NCBI GenBank assembly: GCA_963797255.1
Contig: CAWCOV010000015.1
Span: 310,001-374,000, forward strand
Source: JANXZS01 sp963797255
GTDB lineage: Bacteria; Acidobacteriota; Terriglobia; Terriglobales; Acidobacteriaceae
Length of the DNA: 64,000 nt
Reading direction: 5' to 3'
The notes beneath the pieces are model-generated. The model was not told the DNA's origin. It did not search any database and was given only the letters and a program-made list of their open reading frames with translations. A program made the position numbers and the translations under genes. Numbering within the stretch: the stretch's first letter is position 1; each line of letters begins with the position of its first letter. Positions 19,507-28,286 of the stretch are shown here, in pieces.

Positions 19507-20133
19507 TCAGTCGTGAAGAAGAGCTTCGTATAGCTCTTCAAGAAACCCTTGCAATTGCGCTTTGGGAAGAAGTTTCGGGCGGAAGTTGCTCTCAAGAACT
19601 ACCGCGCTTTGAATAGCGCCCATGACGACTAGCCGCCGCTCGATCGCGGCGCGCTTTGTCTTATCCAAATTGGCCCCAAATAAGAGCTCGATAAAATCGT
19701 TGCCAGATGATTTGAACAAGAGGTCAAACGTGTGCTGCAGTTTCGCACGCGATTCGGGGCGCCGCAGTGCGTACAACTTGAACTCCATCATCAGGATTCC
19801 CCAAGTGTGGTCGCCTACCTGGCTGGCGATCCAGCGTTTAAAAATCCCAAACCGCTTGCTGAATTCTGGCTCTTCTTCGACGACTCGTCGCATGACAACG
19901 AACTTCGAAAGTACCCGCTGCTCCATTAGCGCGAGGAACAAATCCTCTTTACTGGCATAGTGCGCATAGATTGCGCCACGAGTGTAGCCGGCTCGTGCCG
20001 CCACTTCTTCGAGTTGGGTTTTCTCGAAGCCCTGTTCAGAAAAGAGAGCACCGGCCGCATCGAGAATCTTTGACTGAGTCTCTTCGGTACGGACCTGGTG
20101 TTTGGTCCTGTTTGTGCGTTTTGCGAGGGGCAT
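19507..20133 (-). CDS. TetR/AcrR-family repressor of the adjacent efflux operon
   Basis: A 208-residue TetR-family regulator. The N-terminal helix-turn-helix is clear: TQSKILDAAGALFSEQGF, then EEVAARAGYTRGAIYAHY and KEDLFLALME. The C-terminal two thirds form the variable ligand-binding helical domain. The start at 20133 is preferred because AGAGGA lies 6-7 nt upstream; in-frame sequence further upstream reads through the operator and is not family-like. The gene is divergent from a TolC-HlyD-EmrB operon. A perfect palindrome between the two starts (20174-20191) has the TACATAC/GTATGTA half-sites typical of AcrR-type operators. It probably represses both its own gene and the pump, with release by a toxic small molecule. 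Confidence 0.92.
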   Translation of the reverse strand: MPLAKRTNRTKHQVRTEETQSKILDAAGALFSEQGFEKTQLEEVAARAGYTRGAIYAHYASKEDLFLALMEQRVLSKFVVMRRVVEEEPEFSKRFGIFKRWIASQVGDHTWGILMMEFKLYALRRPESRAKLQHTFDLLFKSSGNDFIELLFGANLDKTKRAAIERRLVVMGAIQSAVVLESNFRPKLLPKAQLQGFLEELYEALLHD

Positions 20134-20143
20134 AGAGTTCCTC

Positions 20144-20172
20144 TTGACAAATTCTACTGCTGAATTCATATT
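20144..20172 (+). promoter_or_regulatory. Sigma-70 type promoter of the tripartite efflux operon
   Basis: A perfect -35 TTGACA (20144-20149) is followed after exactly 17 nt by CATATT (20167-20172), which matches four of six -10 bases. Transcription would begin near 20179, inside the TetR-type palindrome and only about 6-7 nt before the ATG at 20186. This predicts a nearly leaderless mRNA directly blocked by repressor. Confidence 0.55.
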
Positions 20173-20173
20173 A

Positions 20174-20191
20174 ATACATACACGTATGTAT
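20174..20191. promoter_or_regulatory. TetR/AcrR-type operator overlapping the TolC start codon
   Basis: ATACATAC (20174-20181) and GTATGTAT (20184-20191) form a perfect 8-bp inverted repeat around a 2-nt centre. The half-sites match the TACATAC/GTATGTA pattern known from AcrR-like repressors. The right arm includes the ATG at 20186, so a bound repressor would cover the predicted transcription start and the start codon. Confidence 0.75.
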
Positions 20192-21742
20192 GTAATTAAG
20201 AAATCTTCGATCCTGAACATTGCAAGAGTTTCAGTCCTCCTTTTGACTGCAACCACAGCCGTCGCGGCATGGGGGCAGGGATCACAGGCCGCGCCCAGCA
20301 CGCGCGCCGTACAGTTGCCGCTTTCTGCCAGTCAGCAAACGGGCGCTTCGGTGCAGCAGACGGCGACTCCTTCTTCGGGTGCAAGCGTTAATACGGTGAA
20401 TACGCAGATCCGTGTGCAGGGTGCCTATACCGGCAGTGTGGCGGATCCGAATGCGCCCGCGGGCAGTCTTCAACTTACTTTGGCCGATGCGGTGCGCAGG
20501 GGAATCCAATTCAACCTTGGCATGGTTGGAGCGGATGACAGATCGCGTCAAGCCGAGGCACAGCGATTGTCGGCGCGCAGTTCTCTTCTACCTGACATCA
20601 GTGCGAGCGCATCAGAGAATGCTGCGAAGATCAGCCTCGAAGCTGAGGGTTTGACTTCTGAAACTTTTGGCAGTTCGAATGCTTTCCCGGCAACTGCGGG
20701 GCCATTCCATTACTACGACATCCACGGTTCCTTGCAGCAGAATGTTATCGACTTTACGGCCATCCACAATTACCGTTCGGCAAAGCAGTCCTCTGCAGCT
20801 GCTGGCCTGGATGCGCGTCAGGCGAGGGAAGAAGTTGTTCTCGCAGTGACGGGCACGTACCTGCAATTGACGGCGATCAGTGCCTTGGTGGACGAGCAGC
20901 GAGTTGAAGTCCAGTTCGCTGAGGCCAGCTATAAACAAGCACGTGCCCAGGCGGACGCGGGCACAAAAGCTCCTATCGATGCAAATCGAACCCTGGTGCA
21001 GCTGCAGACCGCGCAGCAGCGGCTTCGCTCCCAATTGGCCGATTTAAAAAAGCAGAAGAACGCAATGGCGCGTTTGATTGGACTGCCACTCAGCCAGGAA
21101 TTTTCAATTACAGAAAAACTTGAGGGGATTGCCGGTGACACTGTGCCCGTAGAGGAAGCTGTGCGGCGCGCTTGGTCGGAGCGGCAGGATCTGAAGGCTG
21201 CGGAAGCACAACTTCGAGCAGCGGAAGAAGCGCGCAAGGCGGCTGGGGCACAGCGTCTGCCAGCCCTTGCACTAAACGGTATGTACGGATTACAGGGCAC
21301 CAATCCGAATGAGGGCAATGGCGTTTTTCAGGCTTCGGCAAACCTTAGCATTCCCATTTACGCAGGTGGCCGCATTAGTGCGGATAAGACCGAAGCGGAC
21401 GCTGTCGTCGCACAACGCCGTGCGGAACTCTCAAACCAGCGTGGTGTTGTGGAGTTGGATGTGCGCAATGCGTACATCGATTTAACCGTCGCCAACGATC
21501 AGGTGACCACCGCGGAAAGCAACAAGAAGCTTGCGGTTTCCATCTTGCAGCAGTCGCAGGATCGCTTTGCCGTAGGCGTGGCGGACTCGGTTGAGGTAGT
21601 GAATTCGCAAGAGACATTGGCTTCAGCAGACCACGACTACGTCAGCAGCCTGTTCTCGTTGAACCTGGCAAAGATTGCACTGGCGCACGCTATGGGAGAG
21701 GCCGAAAAAGATCTTCCCGAATTATTTAAAGGGAGTAAGTAA
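20186..21742 (+). CDS. TolC-family outer membrane efflux protein
   Basis: A 518-residue outer-membrane channel subunit of the TolC family. After MYVIKKSS there is a signal peptide (IARVSVLLLTATTAVAAWGQG), a low-complexity Ser/Thr/Gln linker to about residue 85, then two OEP repeats. The first starts LQLTLADAVRRGIQFN; the second contains ANLSIPIYAGGRISADKTEA. Long heptad-like Ala/Gln-rich helices such as LRAAEEARKAAGAQRLPALAL support the alpha-barrel. The start at 20186 lies inside the TetR operator and has no Shine-Dalgarno sequence, but it begins the signal peptide directly; the in-frame upstream Met lies antisense to tetR. It is the first gene of a three-gene unit with HlyD and EmrB-type proteins. 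Confidence 0.88.
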   Translation: MYVIKKSSILNIARVSVLLLTATTAVAAWGQGSQAAPSTRAVQLPLSASQQTGASVQQTATPSSGASVNTVNTQIRVQGAYTGSVADPNAPAGSLQLTLADAVRRGIQFNLGMVGADDRSRQAEAQRLSARSSLLPDISASASENAAKISLEAEGLTSETFGSSNAFPATAGPFHYYDIHGSLQQNVIDFTAIHNYRSAKQSSAAAGLDARQAREEVVLAVTGTYLQLTAISALVDEQRVEVQFAEASYKQARAQADAGTKAPIDANRTLVQLQTAQQRLRSQLADLKKQKNAMARLIGLPLSQEFSITEKLEGIAGDTVPVEEAVRRAWSERQDLKAAEAQLRAAEEARKAAGAQRLPALALNGMYGLQGTNPNEGNGVFQASANLSIPIYAGGRISADKTEADAVVAQRRAELSNQRGVVELDVRNAYIDLTVANDQVTTAESNKKLAVSILQQSQDRFAVGVADSVEVVNSQETLASADHDYVSSLFSLNLAKIALAHAMGEAEKDLPELFKGSK

Positions 21743-22996
21743 ATGAGCGTTGAAACACAGACGGAAACAGAATCTCAAGTCCAGTCACCGACGGTTGGTG
21801 AATTTGACTCCGATGCCACAGCGCTGACTCCACGTCGCCGCTTCAATCCATTTCTGCTTGGCATGGTGGCGCTCGTGTTGTTGGCCATTGGGCTTGGATG
21901 GTTTCTATATTCTCGCGGCTATGAGGATACGGATGACGCGCAGGTCGATGGCCATCTGAACCCGATAGCCTCACGCATCGACGGCACCATCAAAGCGGTT
22001 CATGTTGACGACAACCAGGCTGTGCAGGTCGGTACGCTTCTTGTGGAACTTGACCCGAACGATGACCAGATCGCGCTGAAGCAGACGCAGGCACAGCATG
22101 ACCAGGCGTTGGCGATGCTCGGTGCCGCGCATCCGAACCTGCCCATCACTCGCATCAGCAATCAGAGCGATCTCATGTCGCAACAAGCCGAAGTAGCCGG
22201 TTCGGAAGCCGCTCTCGCTGCCGCGCAGCATGATCTCGATAGTTCCGTTGCGAGGCTGAAGGAATCTCAGGCGACGAACGAACGAAAACAGGCAGACCTT
22301 GCGCGCTACCAGACTCTCCTGGATAAGCAGGAGGTTGCGCGCGCGGATTATGACCAATACAAATCAACTGCCGCTGCACAAACGCAAACCGTAGCTTCGA
22401 ATCAGGCTGCGGTCGCGTCTTCGCAAAAACTTGTTGAGCAGCGTATGGCTCAGCTTGCGCAGCAACGCAGCAAACTGGAACAAACAAAAAGCAATGCGCC
22501 CCTGCAGGTAGCTATTCGCGAGGCAGATATCAAGAGCCAACAAGCGAATGCCGAGGCGACGCAGGCTGCGCTTGAGCAGAGCCGTTTGAATCTCAGCTAT
22601 TGCCAGATTTCCGCTCCTGTTTCCGGCGTGATTACGCAACGGAGCGCAGAGGTTGGGGCCCGCATCTCAAAAGGCCAACAACTCTTCATGATTGTGCAGA
22701 CGGATGATCTTTGGGTCACCGCGAACTTCAAGGAGACGCAATTGGCTCACATGCGGCCGGGCCAGAAAGTCCGCATTCACGTGGATGCGCTCAGTAAGAA
22801 TTTCGACGGCACAGTGGAGAGCATGCCCGCCGTTACAGGTGCCCGCACGAGCGTGCTTCCCCCCGAGAACGCCACTGGTAATTACGTAAAAGTGATTCAG
22901 CGTCTTTCCGTGCGCATCCGTTTCGACCGCGGTCAGAAGGATTTGGACAAGCTTCGTCCGGGCATGTCGGTCGAGCCTACGGTTCACTTGGATTAG
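21743..22996 (+). CDS. emrA: EmrA/HlyD-type membrane fusion protein
   Basis: A 417-residue periplasmic adaptor. One transmembrane helix (LLGMVALVLLAIGLGWFLY, about 34-52) follows a cytoplasmic N-terminus. Then come the first lipoyl half motif YEDTDDAQVDGHLNPIA, a long coiled coil (residues about 130-260, rich in Gln/Ala), the second lipoyl half ISAPVSGVITQRSAEVG and a beta-barrel segment (WVTANFKETQLAHMRPGQ). The start codon follows the tolC stop with no gap, and AAGGGAG within the tolC end serves as the ribosome site, so translation is tightly coupled. With the MFS protein downstream this is an EmrAB-type pump for hydrophobic or acidic toxins. Confidence 0.92.
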   Translation: MSVETQTETESQVQSPTVGEFDSDATALTPRRRFNPFLLGMVALVLLAIGLGWFLYSRGYEDTDDAQVDGHLNPIASRIDGTIKAVHVDDNQAVQVGTLLVELDPNDDQIALKQTQAQHDQALAMLGAAHPNLPITRISNQSDLMSQQAEVAGSEAALAAAQHDLDSSVARLKESQATNERKQADLARYQTLLDKQEVARADYDQYKSTAAAQTQTVASNQAAVASSQKLVEQRMAQLAQQRSKLEQTKSNAPLQVAIREADIKSQQANAEATQAALEQSRLNLSYCQISAPVSGVITQRSAEVGARISKGQQLFMIVQTDDLWVTANFKETQLAHMRPGQKVRIHVDALSKNFDGTVESMPAVTGARTSVLPPENATGNYVKVIQRLSVRIRFDRGQKDLDKLRPGMSVEPTVHLD

Positions 22997-22999
22997 TTT

Positions 23000-24604
23000 A
23001 TGGCCCAGGAAAACGAAGTCATAAATTCAGTGGGACAGCAGGCAGCCAGACCGGCGATCAATCCATGGGTTGTTGCCATGACGGTGACGCTCGCAACTTT
23101 CATGGAAGTGCTGGACTCCTCCATTGCTAACGTGGCTCTGCCACACATTGCAGGCACCCTCGGCGCCAGTTCGATGGAGAGCACATGGGTCATCACCAGC
23201 TACCTGGTATCGAGTGCCGTGGTGTTGCCGATGAGCGGATGGCTTTCGAACCTGATTGGCCGCAAGCGGTTCTACATGAGTTGCGTGGCCATCTTCACCA
23301 TCAGCTCGTTCCTTTGTGCGCTGGCTCCGAGCCTGCCAATGCTCATTTTCTTTCGCATACTGCAGGGCGCGGGTGGAGGCGGGTTGCAGCCAAGCGAACA
23401 GGCGATCCTTGCGGACACATTCTCCGCCAAGCAACGGGGCATGGGCTTTGCCATGTATGGCGTTGCGATTCTCGTTGCGCCGGCCATTGGCCCAACGCTT
23501 GGTGGATGGATAACGGACAATTACAGTTGGCACTGGATATTCCTGATCAACGTGCCCATTGGTATTCTGTCGCTCCTGCTTACACAACGCATCGTGCATG
23601 ATCCGGCATACCTGAGGAATCTTGTCCGCTCGAAAATGCGAGTGGACTACATGGGGATCAGCCTCATTGTTATTGGAGTTGGATTTCTTCAGTATGTCCT
23701 CGACAAGGGACAGGAGAATGACTGGTTCGCTTCGAAGATGATCCTTGTTAGCTTTATCGTTGCGATCGTTGCGTTGGTGTCATTGGTGATCCGCGAGCTC
23801 ACGCACGAAAACCCAATTATGGATCTGCGGCTGCTGAGCAAACGCAACTTCGCCACCGCTGTCATATTCAGCTTTATTCTAGGTATGGTGCTCAACGGCA
23901 GCACCATCCTGCTTCCTCAATTTCTACAAAACGATCTTGGCTATACAGCACAACAGGCCGGCATGGCACTTTCGCCCGGAGCCATCGCACTGTTGTTCAT
24001 GATGCCTCTCGCAGGCATTCTAGCGACGAAATTCGATCCGCGAGTCATCATCGCTATTGGATTTGCGCTCACATCTTTTGGGCTGTTCCATGTAACGGGA
24101 ATCTATCTCGGAGTGAGTTTCACCAACCTGGTGTGGTTCCGCATTATCCAGGTTATTGGCATCCCGCTCATCTTTATCCCTATCAGCACGCTTAATTATG
24201 TTGGCGTGCCACGGCACAAGTTCAACCAGGTTTCCGGCATCAGCAATTTTCTCCGCAACCTGGGCGGCGGCATCGGCGTATCGCTGCTAAACAACTTCAT
24301 CGCAAGCCAGGGCCAGATTCACCGGACCGCACTTACTGCGCACACTAACCATGCCAATCCATTCTTCGAGAGGCAGCTTCAGGCGATGACGCAGAACTTT
24401 ATCGCCATGGGCGCAAGCTCCAGCGAGGCGTCGCATCGCGCCCTGGCACAGCTTTCTGCGCAAGTTGATCTGCAGGCGAATGTGCTTGGATTTATCAACG
24501 CATTCTGGATGCTTGGCTTCCTCGTTCTATTTCTCGTTCCACTGCCATTCCTGATGAGGCGCCCGAGTGCGGAGGAAGCAAAGGCTACAGCCGCCGCGCA
24601 TTGA
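23000..24604 (+). CDS. emrB: EmrB-type DHA2 family MFS drug exporter
   Basis: A 534-residue inner-membrane proton antiporter of the DHA2 (14-helix) MFS group. Helix 1 carries VTLATFMEVLDSSIANVALP, a signature of EmrB-like proteins. The motif A region is GWLSNLIGRKRFY, and motif C appears in GVAILVAPAIGPTLGGWI. The C-terminal part contains LRNLGGGIGVSLL. It starts 4 nt after the stop of the adaptor gene, completing a tolC-emrA-emrB unit that should span both membranes. The expected control is by the divergent TetR. The substrate is not predictable. Confidence 0.93.
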   Translation: MAQENEVINSVGQQAARPAINPWVVAMTVTLATFMEVLDSSIANVALPHIAGTLGASSMESTWVITSYLVSSAVVLPMSGWLSNLIGRKRFYMSCVAIFTISSFLCALAPSLPMLIFFRILQGAGGGGLQPSEQAILADTFSAKQRGMGFAMYGVAILVAPAIGPTLGGWITDNYSWHWIFLINVPIGILSLLLTQRIVHDPAYLRNLVRSKMRVDYMGISLIVIGVGFLQYVLDKGQENDWFASKMILVSFIVAIVALVSLVIRELTHENPIMDLRLLSKRNFATAVIFSFILGMVLNGSTILLPQFLQNDLGYTAQQAGMALSPGAIALLFMMPLAGILATKFDPRVIIAIGFALTSFGLFHVTGIYLGVSFTNLVWFRIIQVIGIPLIFIPISTLNYVGVPRHKFNQVSGISNFLRNLGGGIGVSLLNNFIASQGQIHRTALTAHTNHANPFFERQLQAMTQNFIAMGASSSEASHRALAQLSAQVDLQANVLGFINAFWMLGFLVLFLVPLPFLMRRPSAEEAKATAAAH

Positions 24605-24682
24605 TGTGGCAGCGGTTTGCGACGAAACCGTCGGAAGGCTAACCGGCGTTCGACGTTCGATAGAAACGGCAGAAGTGCGACA

Positions 24683-24712
24683 TTGACACTCTATCCATAG
24701 ATAATCTATATA
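24683..24712 (+). promoter_or_regulatory. Promoter and palindrome before the padR-permease pair
   Basis: A perfect -35 TTGACA (24683-24688) is followed after 18 nt by TATATA (24707-24712) as a -10-like box. A perfect palindrome ATAGATAATCTAT (24697-24709, 6-bp arms, 1-nt centre) overlaps the -10 region. The ATG of padR is at 24720, so the transcript would start at or within a base or two of the start codon. The palindrome is a natural site for PadR autoregulation. Confidence 0.5.
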
Positions 24713-24719
24713 TAGCGAC

Positions 24720-25049
24720 ATGGCTAAGAAACCAGACTTAATGCCTGGGACGCTGGACATGCTGATCCTAAAAACGCTCGTTCGCGGATCTTTGCATGGA
24801 TATGGGATCGCGCTCTCAATAAAGCGGCTATCACTCGATGTATTGACGGTGGAAGAAGGCTCGCTTTATCCCGCGCTGCAACGTCTCCTCCTTCAGGGTT
24901 GGGTCAAAGCGGAATGGAAGAAGACGGAAACCAACCGCCGTGCGCGTTATTACACGCTCACCTCGGCCGGACGTAAGCAACTTGGTGTTGAACTCTCTCA
25001 GTTTGAGCAGATGATCGCTGCTATTGGCCGCGTGCTGCAGGACGCTTAG
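24720..25049 (+). CDS. PadR-family transcriptional regulator
   Basis: A 109-residue winged-helix regulator of the PadR family. It begins DLMPGTLDMLILKTL, typical of acidobacterial PadR proteins paired with duplicated permeases. The recognition helix region is EEGSLYPALQRLLLQGWV, and the wing includes RRARYYTLTSAGRKQL. It ends 9 nt before the start of an ADOP permease, so both form an operon. It likely represses its own promoter through the palindrome at 24697-24709. No ribosome site is obvious before the ATG, consistent with a leaderless or very short leader transcript. Confidence 0.93.
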   Translation: MAKKPDLMPGTLDMLILKTLVRGSLHGYGIALSIKRLSLDVLTVEEGSLYPALQRLLLQGWVKAEWKKTETNRRARYYTLTSAGRKQLGVELSQFEQMIAAIGRVLQDA

Positions 25050-25058
25050 GAGAATCGC

Positions 25059-27710
25059 ATGGACCCACTTGCTCACATCTTCCGTAAGCTGAAACTCCTT
25101 GTCTTTCGCGGAAAGTTTAACCGGGAATTGGAAGAGGAGATGGCGTTTCATCGTGAACGCGCGGAGGAGGAGTTGCGATCGGAGGGCGTATCGCCTGCGG
25201 CGGTTCGCAATGCTGCCAAGAGGCAGTTTGGCAACGAAACCAGGATTAAAGAGCGGAGTAATGAAGTTGTAGGGTTTGGCTTCGAGAGTGTTTTCCAGGA
25301 TCTTCGATATGCCATCCGGCAGCTGGTTTCGAACCCTTCATTCACAATTGTCATTGTCCTCACGCTGGCTTTGAGCATTGGGGCCAACAGCGCAATCTTC
25401 AGCGTGATTCATGGAGTCCTGCTCAAGTCTCTTCCGTATCCTGAACCCGAACAACTGGTGCGGGTCTTCCTCACCAGCCCGGATTTCCCGAGGTTTCCGC
25501 TCAATCCTTTCGACTTCAAAGATTTTCGTTCGCGCAATCGCTCCTTCGAATCCTTTGCCGCATTCACTCGAGGCGATGTTCAGCTTTCCGGTTCCGGCGA
25601 AGCTGAGCGACTTTATGGATTCGGCATTACATCAGGATATTTTCACGTTCTTGGCCTCAAATTGCAGCTTGGGCGCGAATTTGATGAACACGAAGAGATC
25701 CCGGGAAATGGCTTGCAGGTGGTGGTGAGCGACCGGCTTTGGCACACAAAGTTCGGCGCTGATCCAAATATTATCGGGCGAAAGATCACGCTCAATTCGC
25801 AACCCTTTACGGTTGTCGGCGTGATGCCTCGCGGTGTCGAACACCCGGGCAATGAATACCATTCCTTGCCCTACGGCGAGGGTATCGACGTGTGGTGGCC
25901 ATTTTCGTTCGAGGGGAATCCTGCCAATCGCGGATCACATTTTATTGAAGGTATCGGCCGGTTGAAGAGCGATGTTTCTGTCAGCCAGGCGAGCAGCGAG
26001 ATGAATTCGCTCATGGCTCAAATTCAGAAGGAGCATGGGGGTGGAAGCTGGCGGGTGTTGCTAGTGCCGCTCGATCAAGAAATTGTTGGAAGCAGCCAGC
26101 GAATGCTCCTTGTGCTGCTGGGCGCGGTGATCATGGTGTTGCTGATCGCGTGCGCGAATGCGGCGAATCTTTTGTTGGCCAGGGCAGCAACAAGGCAGCG
26201 TGAAATTGCGGTTCGGCTTGCTTTGGGCGCCCCTCGTTCGCGGCTGGTTCGGCAGTTGCTCACGGAAAGCCTGCTTATATCCTTCGTGGGCGGAGCGTTG
26301 GGGCTGGTCCTTGCTGTCGGTGGCGTGAAGTTGCTGGTGTCCTTTCTCCCAGCAGATTTTCCCCGCGCTCACGATATTCACGTGAGTGCGCCGGTCTTCG
26401 CATTTACCTTCCTGGTGAGTATCGTGACGGGGATTTTGTTCGGCCTTGCACCCGCGCTGCAGGCCTCTCGAACCGATCCACGGCAAAGTTTGCATGAGGG
26501 CGGAAGGAGCGCAACGGCCAGTGGACGTCAGCGACGGCTTCGCAACGCGCTCGTGATTTCCGAAGTTGGTCTGGCGTTCATCCTGCTTATCGGGGCTGGC
26601 TTGATGTTTCGAAGCCTACTGAACCTTCTGCGTCTCGAACCGGGATTTCAGCAGGAGCATGTGTTGACGGTCAGCCTTTCATTGCCGCGCGCCAAGTACA
26701 AGGAAGCCGCTTCCGTTAGTCACTTCTACGATCAACTGGTGACATCCTTGTCCACAGCACCCGGCGTCGAAAGCGTGGGAGCGGGGAGCGATCTCCCGTG
26801 GACGGGTTATGACGAGAATGCTGGATTCAACATTCAGGGCAAGCAGCCAGCTCCGCACGAGGAATTTCATGCGCGCTACCACATGGCTACTCCGGATTAT
26901 TTCCGCGCGCTGGGAATTCCGCTGATTCGCGGAAGATTTCTTACGGCAGGGGACAATCCTTCGGCGCCGAAGGTGATACTGATCAACAACGCGATGGCCA
27001 ACAAATATTGGCCACACGAAGACGCCGTGGGAAAACGCATTGCATTCGACGACAATCCTAAAGATAAAGACTGGTTGACCGTGGTTGGCATTGTGGGCGA
27101 TGTCAAAGACCGGCCTAACAGCCCGGGCGCGGAACCCGCGTTTTGGTGGCCGGAATTGCAGGCGCCCCAGCACGACATGTCTCTCGTGGTTCGAGCCAAA
27201 GCTGACCCCCTGGCACTTGTGAATACGGTCAGGAACGCGGTAGGGCAGCTTGATCCGGCCTTGGCGGTAGCCGATATCCGCCTAATGGATCAGATTGCGG
27301 ATACGTCTGTCGCGACGCCGCGCCTTGCATTCCTCCTGGTCGGCCTGTTCGCGGGATTAGCTATCGTACTTGCCGTTATTGGAACCTATGGAGTGATTTC
27401 GTACTCGGTGACGCAAAGGAGCGCTGAATTTGGCCTTCGCATCGCGTTAGGGGCACAACGGCAAGATGTTGTGCGGCTGGTGCTGGCCCAGGCATCCATG
27501 CTGGTCCTGGCAGGCACTGCTCTAGGCATCGTGTTGGCTTTAACTTTGGCGCGCCTGTTGCGGAACCTGATATACGAGGTCAGCCCATTCGATCCGCTTA
27601 CGTTCGCGACTGTCGGCCTCATCGTACTTTTTGTTGCAATGCTTGCCTGCTACATTCCTGCGCAACGTGCCACGAAGTCAGATCCTATGACTGCCTTAAG
27701 GGCAGAATAG
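25059..27710 (+). CDS. ADOP-family MacB/FtsX-like permease paired with PadR
   Basis: An 883-residue permease of the acidobacterial duplicated orphan permease type. Unlike the copy at 16914 it has the cytoplasmic N-terminal extension typical of PadR-linked members: FNRELEEEMAFHRERAEEEL and a second helix pair to about residue 80. The first helix carries TLALSIGANSAIFSVIHGV. The first FtsX core contains VIMVLLIACANAANLLLARA, and the second GVISYSVTQRSAEFGLRIAL. Two large periplasmic MacB-like domains lie between. AGGAGA lies 6 nt before the start. No ATPase gene is adjacent. The role is probably envelope transport or stress-related extrusion, with unknown cargo. Confidence 0.92.
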   Translation: MDPLAHIFRKLKLLVFRGKFNRELEEEMAFHRERAEEELRSEGVSPAAVRNAAKRQFGNETRIKERSNEVVGFGFESVFQDLRYAIRQLVSNPSFTIVIVLTLALSIGANSAIFSVIHGVLLKSLPYPEPEQLVRVFLTSPDFPRFPLNPFDFKDFRSRNRSFESFAAFTRGDVQLSGSGEAERLYGFGITSGYFHVLGLKLQLGREFDEHEEIPGNGLQVVVSDRLWHTKFGADPNIIGRKITLNSQPFTVVGVMPRGVEHPGNEYHSLPYGEGIDVWWPFSFEGNPANRGSHFIEGIGRLKSDVSVSQASSEMNSLMAQIQKEHGGGSWRVLLVPLDQEIVGSSQRMLLVLLGAVIMVLLIACANAANLLLARAATRQREIAVRLALGAPRSRLVRQLLTESLLISFVGGALGLVLAVGGVKLLVSFLPADFPRAHDIHVSAPVFAFTFLVSIVTGILFGLAPALQASRTDPRQSLHEGGRSATASGRQRRLRNALVISEVGLAFILLIGAGLMFRSLLNLLRLEPGFQQEHVLTVSLSLPRAKYKEAASVSHFYDQLVTSLSTAPGVESVGAGSDLPWTGYDENAGFNIQGKQPAPHEEFHARYHMATPDYFRALGIPLIRGRFLTAGDNPSAPKVILINNAMANKYWPHEDAVGKRIAFDDNPKDKDWLTVVGIVGDVKDRPNSPGAEPAFWWPELQAPQHDMSLVVRAKADPLALVNTVRNAVGQLDPALAVADIRLMDQIADTSVATPRLAFLLVGLFAGLAIVLAVIGTYGVISYSVTQRSAEFGLRIALGAQRQDVVRLVLAQASMLVLAGTALGIVLALTLARLLRNLIYEVSPFDPLTFATVGLIVLFVAMLACYIPAQRATKSDPMTALRAE

Positions 27711-28286
27711 CCCGGTCCCCACCCGGTCCGTCCAACCCGTCGGGGCTATACTTCCTTCCAAATTGGCTCTGCAGGAGGGAAGATTGCCTGCTCCTCCCGT
27801 CTAGTCTGGCGGTGTCGGCCAGGGATTGCGGCTGGCGGGACGAGTGCGCGACGACTTCAAAACAGCCCCATCAACAAAGGTGGTCGGCATCAACATTCAG
27901 AGCAGATTTCAGGCTCTGCCAGGCTGGTTTCTTTGAGTATCCGCCGAGCCTATCGCACTCTTCTGTGTTTTATTTGCTTATACAAAGGCCAACTTTGGTG
28001 CGATAGCGCCTAGTTTCGGAAGTTCTCGCTTTCCAAGCCAAAGATATGTAGATTTTCTAAGCTACATTCAAAGCTGTCATGCACTTGGCTAGTACGATGA
28101 GGTGGCAACCTCTAGCCGGCACCAGCGACAGCTATACTGCCGATGTCGGCCCGGGACCATTTCAACCAGCGGTAAGTTTTGAACCAAAGGTTAGCGGTTC
28201 TCGCTCGTCTGTTTTCCATTTACGGTAAGAAGTCAGAGCCGTTGGACGGAGAGCCAGCCAAAATCGTCGTTGTGGAGGAGTCAGAG
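27711..28286. other. Intergenic stretch with one long-range inverted repeat
   Basis: This 576-nt stretch separates two plus-strand genes. No open frame here has recognisable protein sequence. The only structured element is a perfect 9-bp inverted repeat, CTATCGCAC (27950-27958) and GTGCGATAG (27998-28006), with a 39-nt AT-rich spacer. It could be a paired operator or a weak hairpin. The ribosome site GGAGGAG for the next gene lies at its right end. No RNA gene was recognised. Confidence 0.4.
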
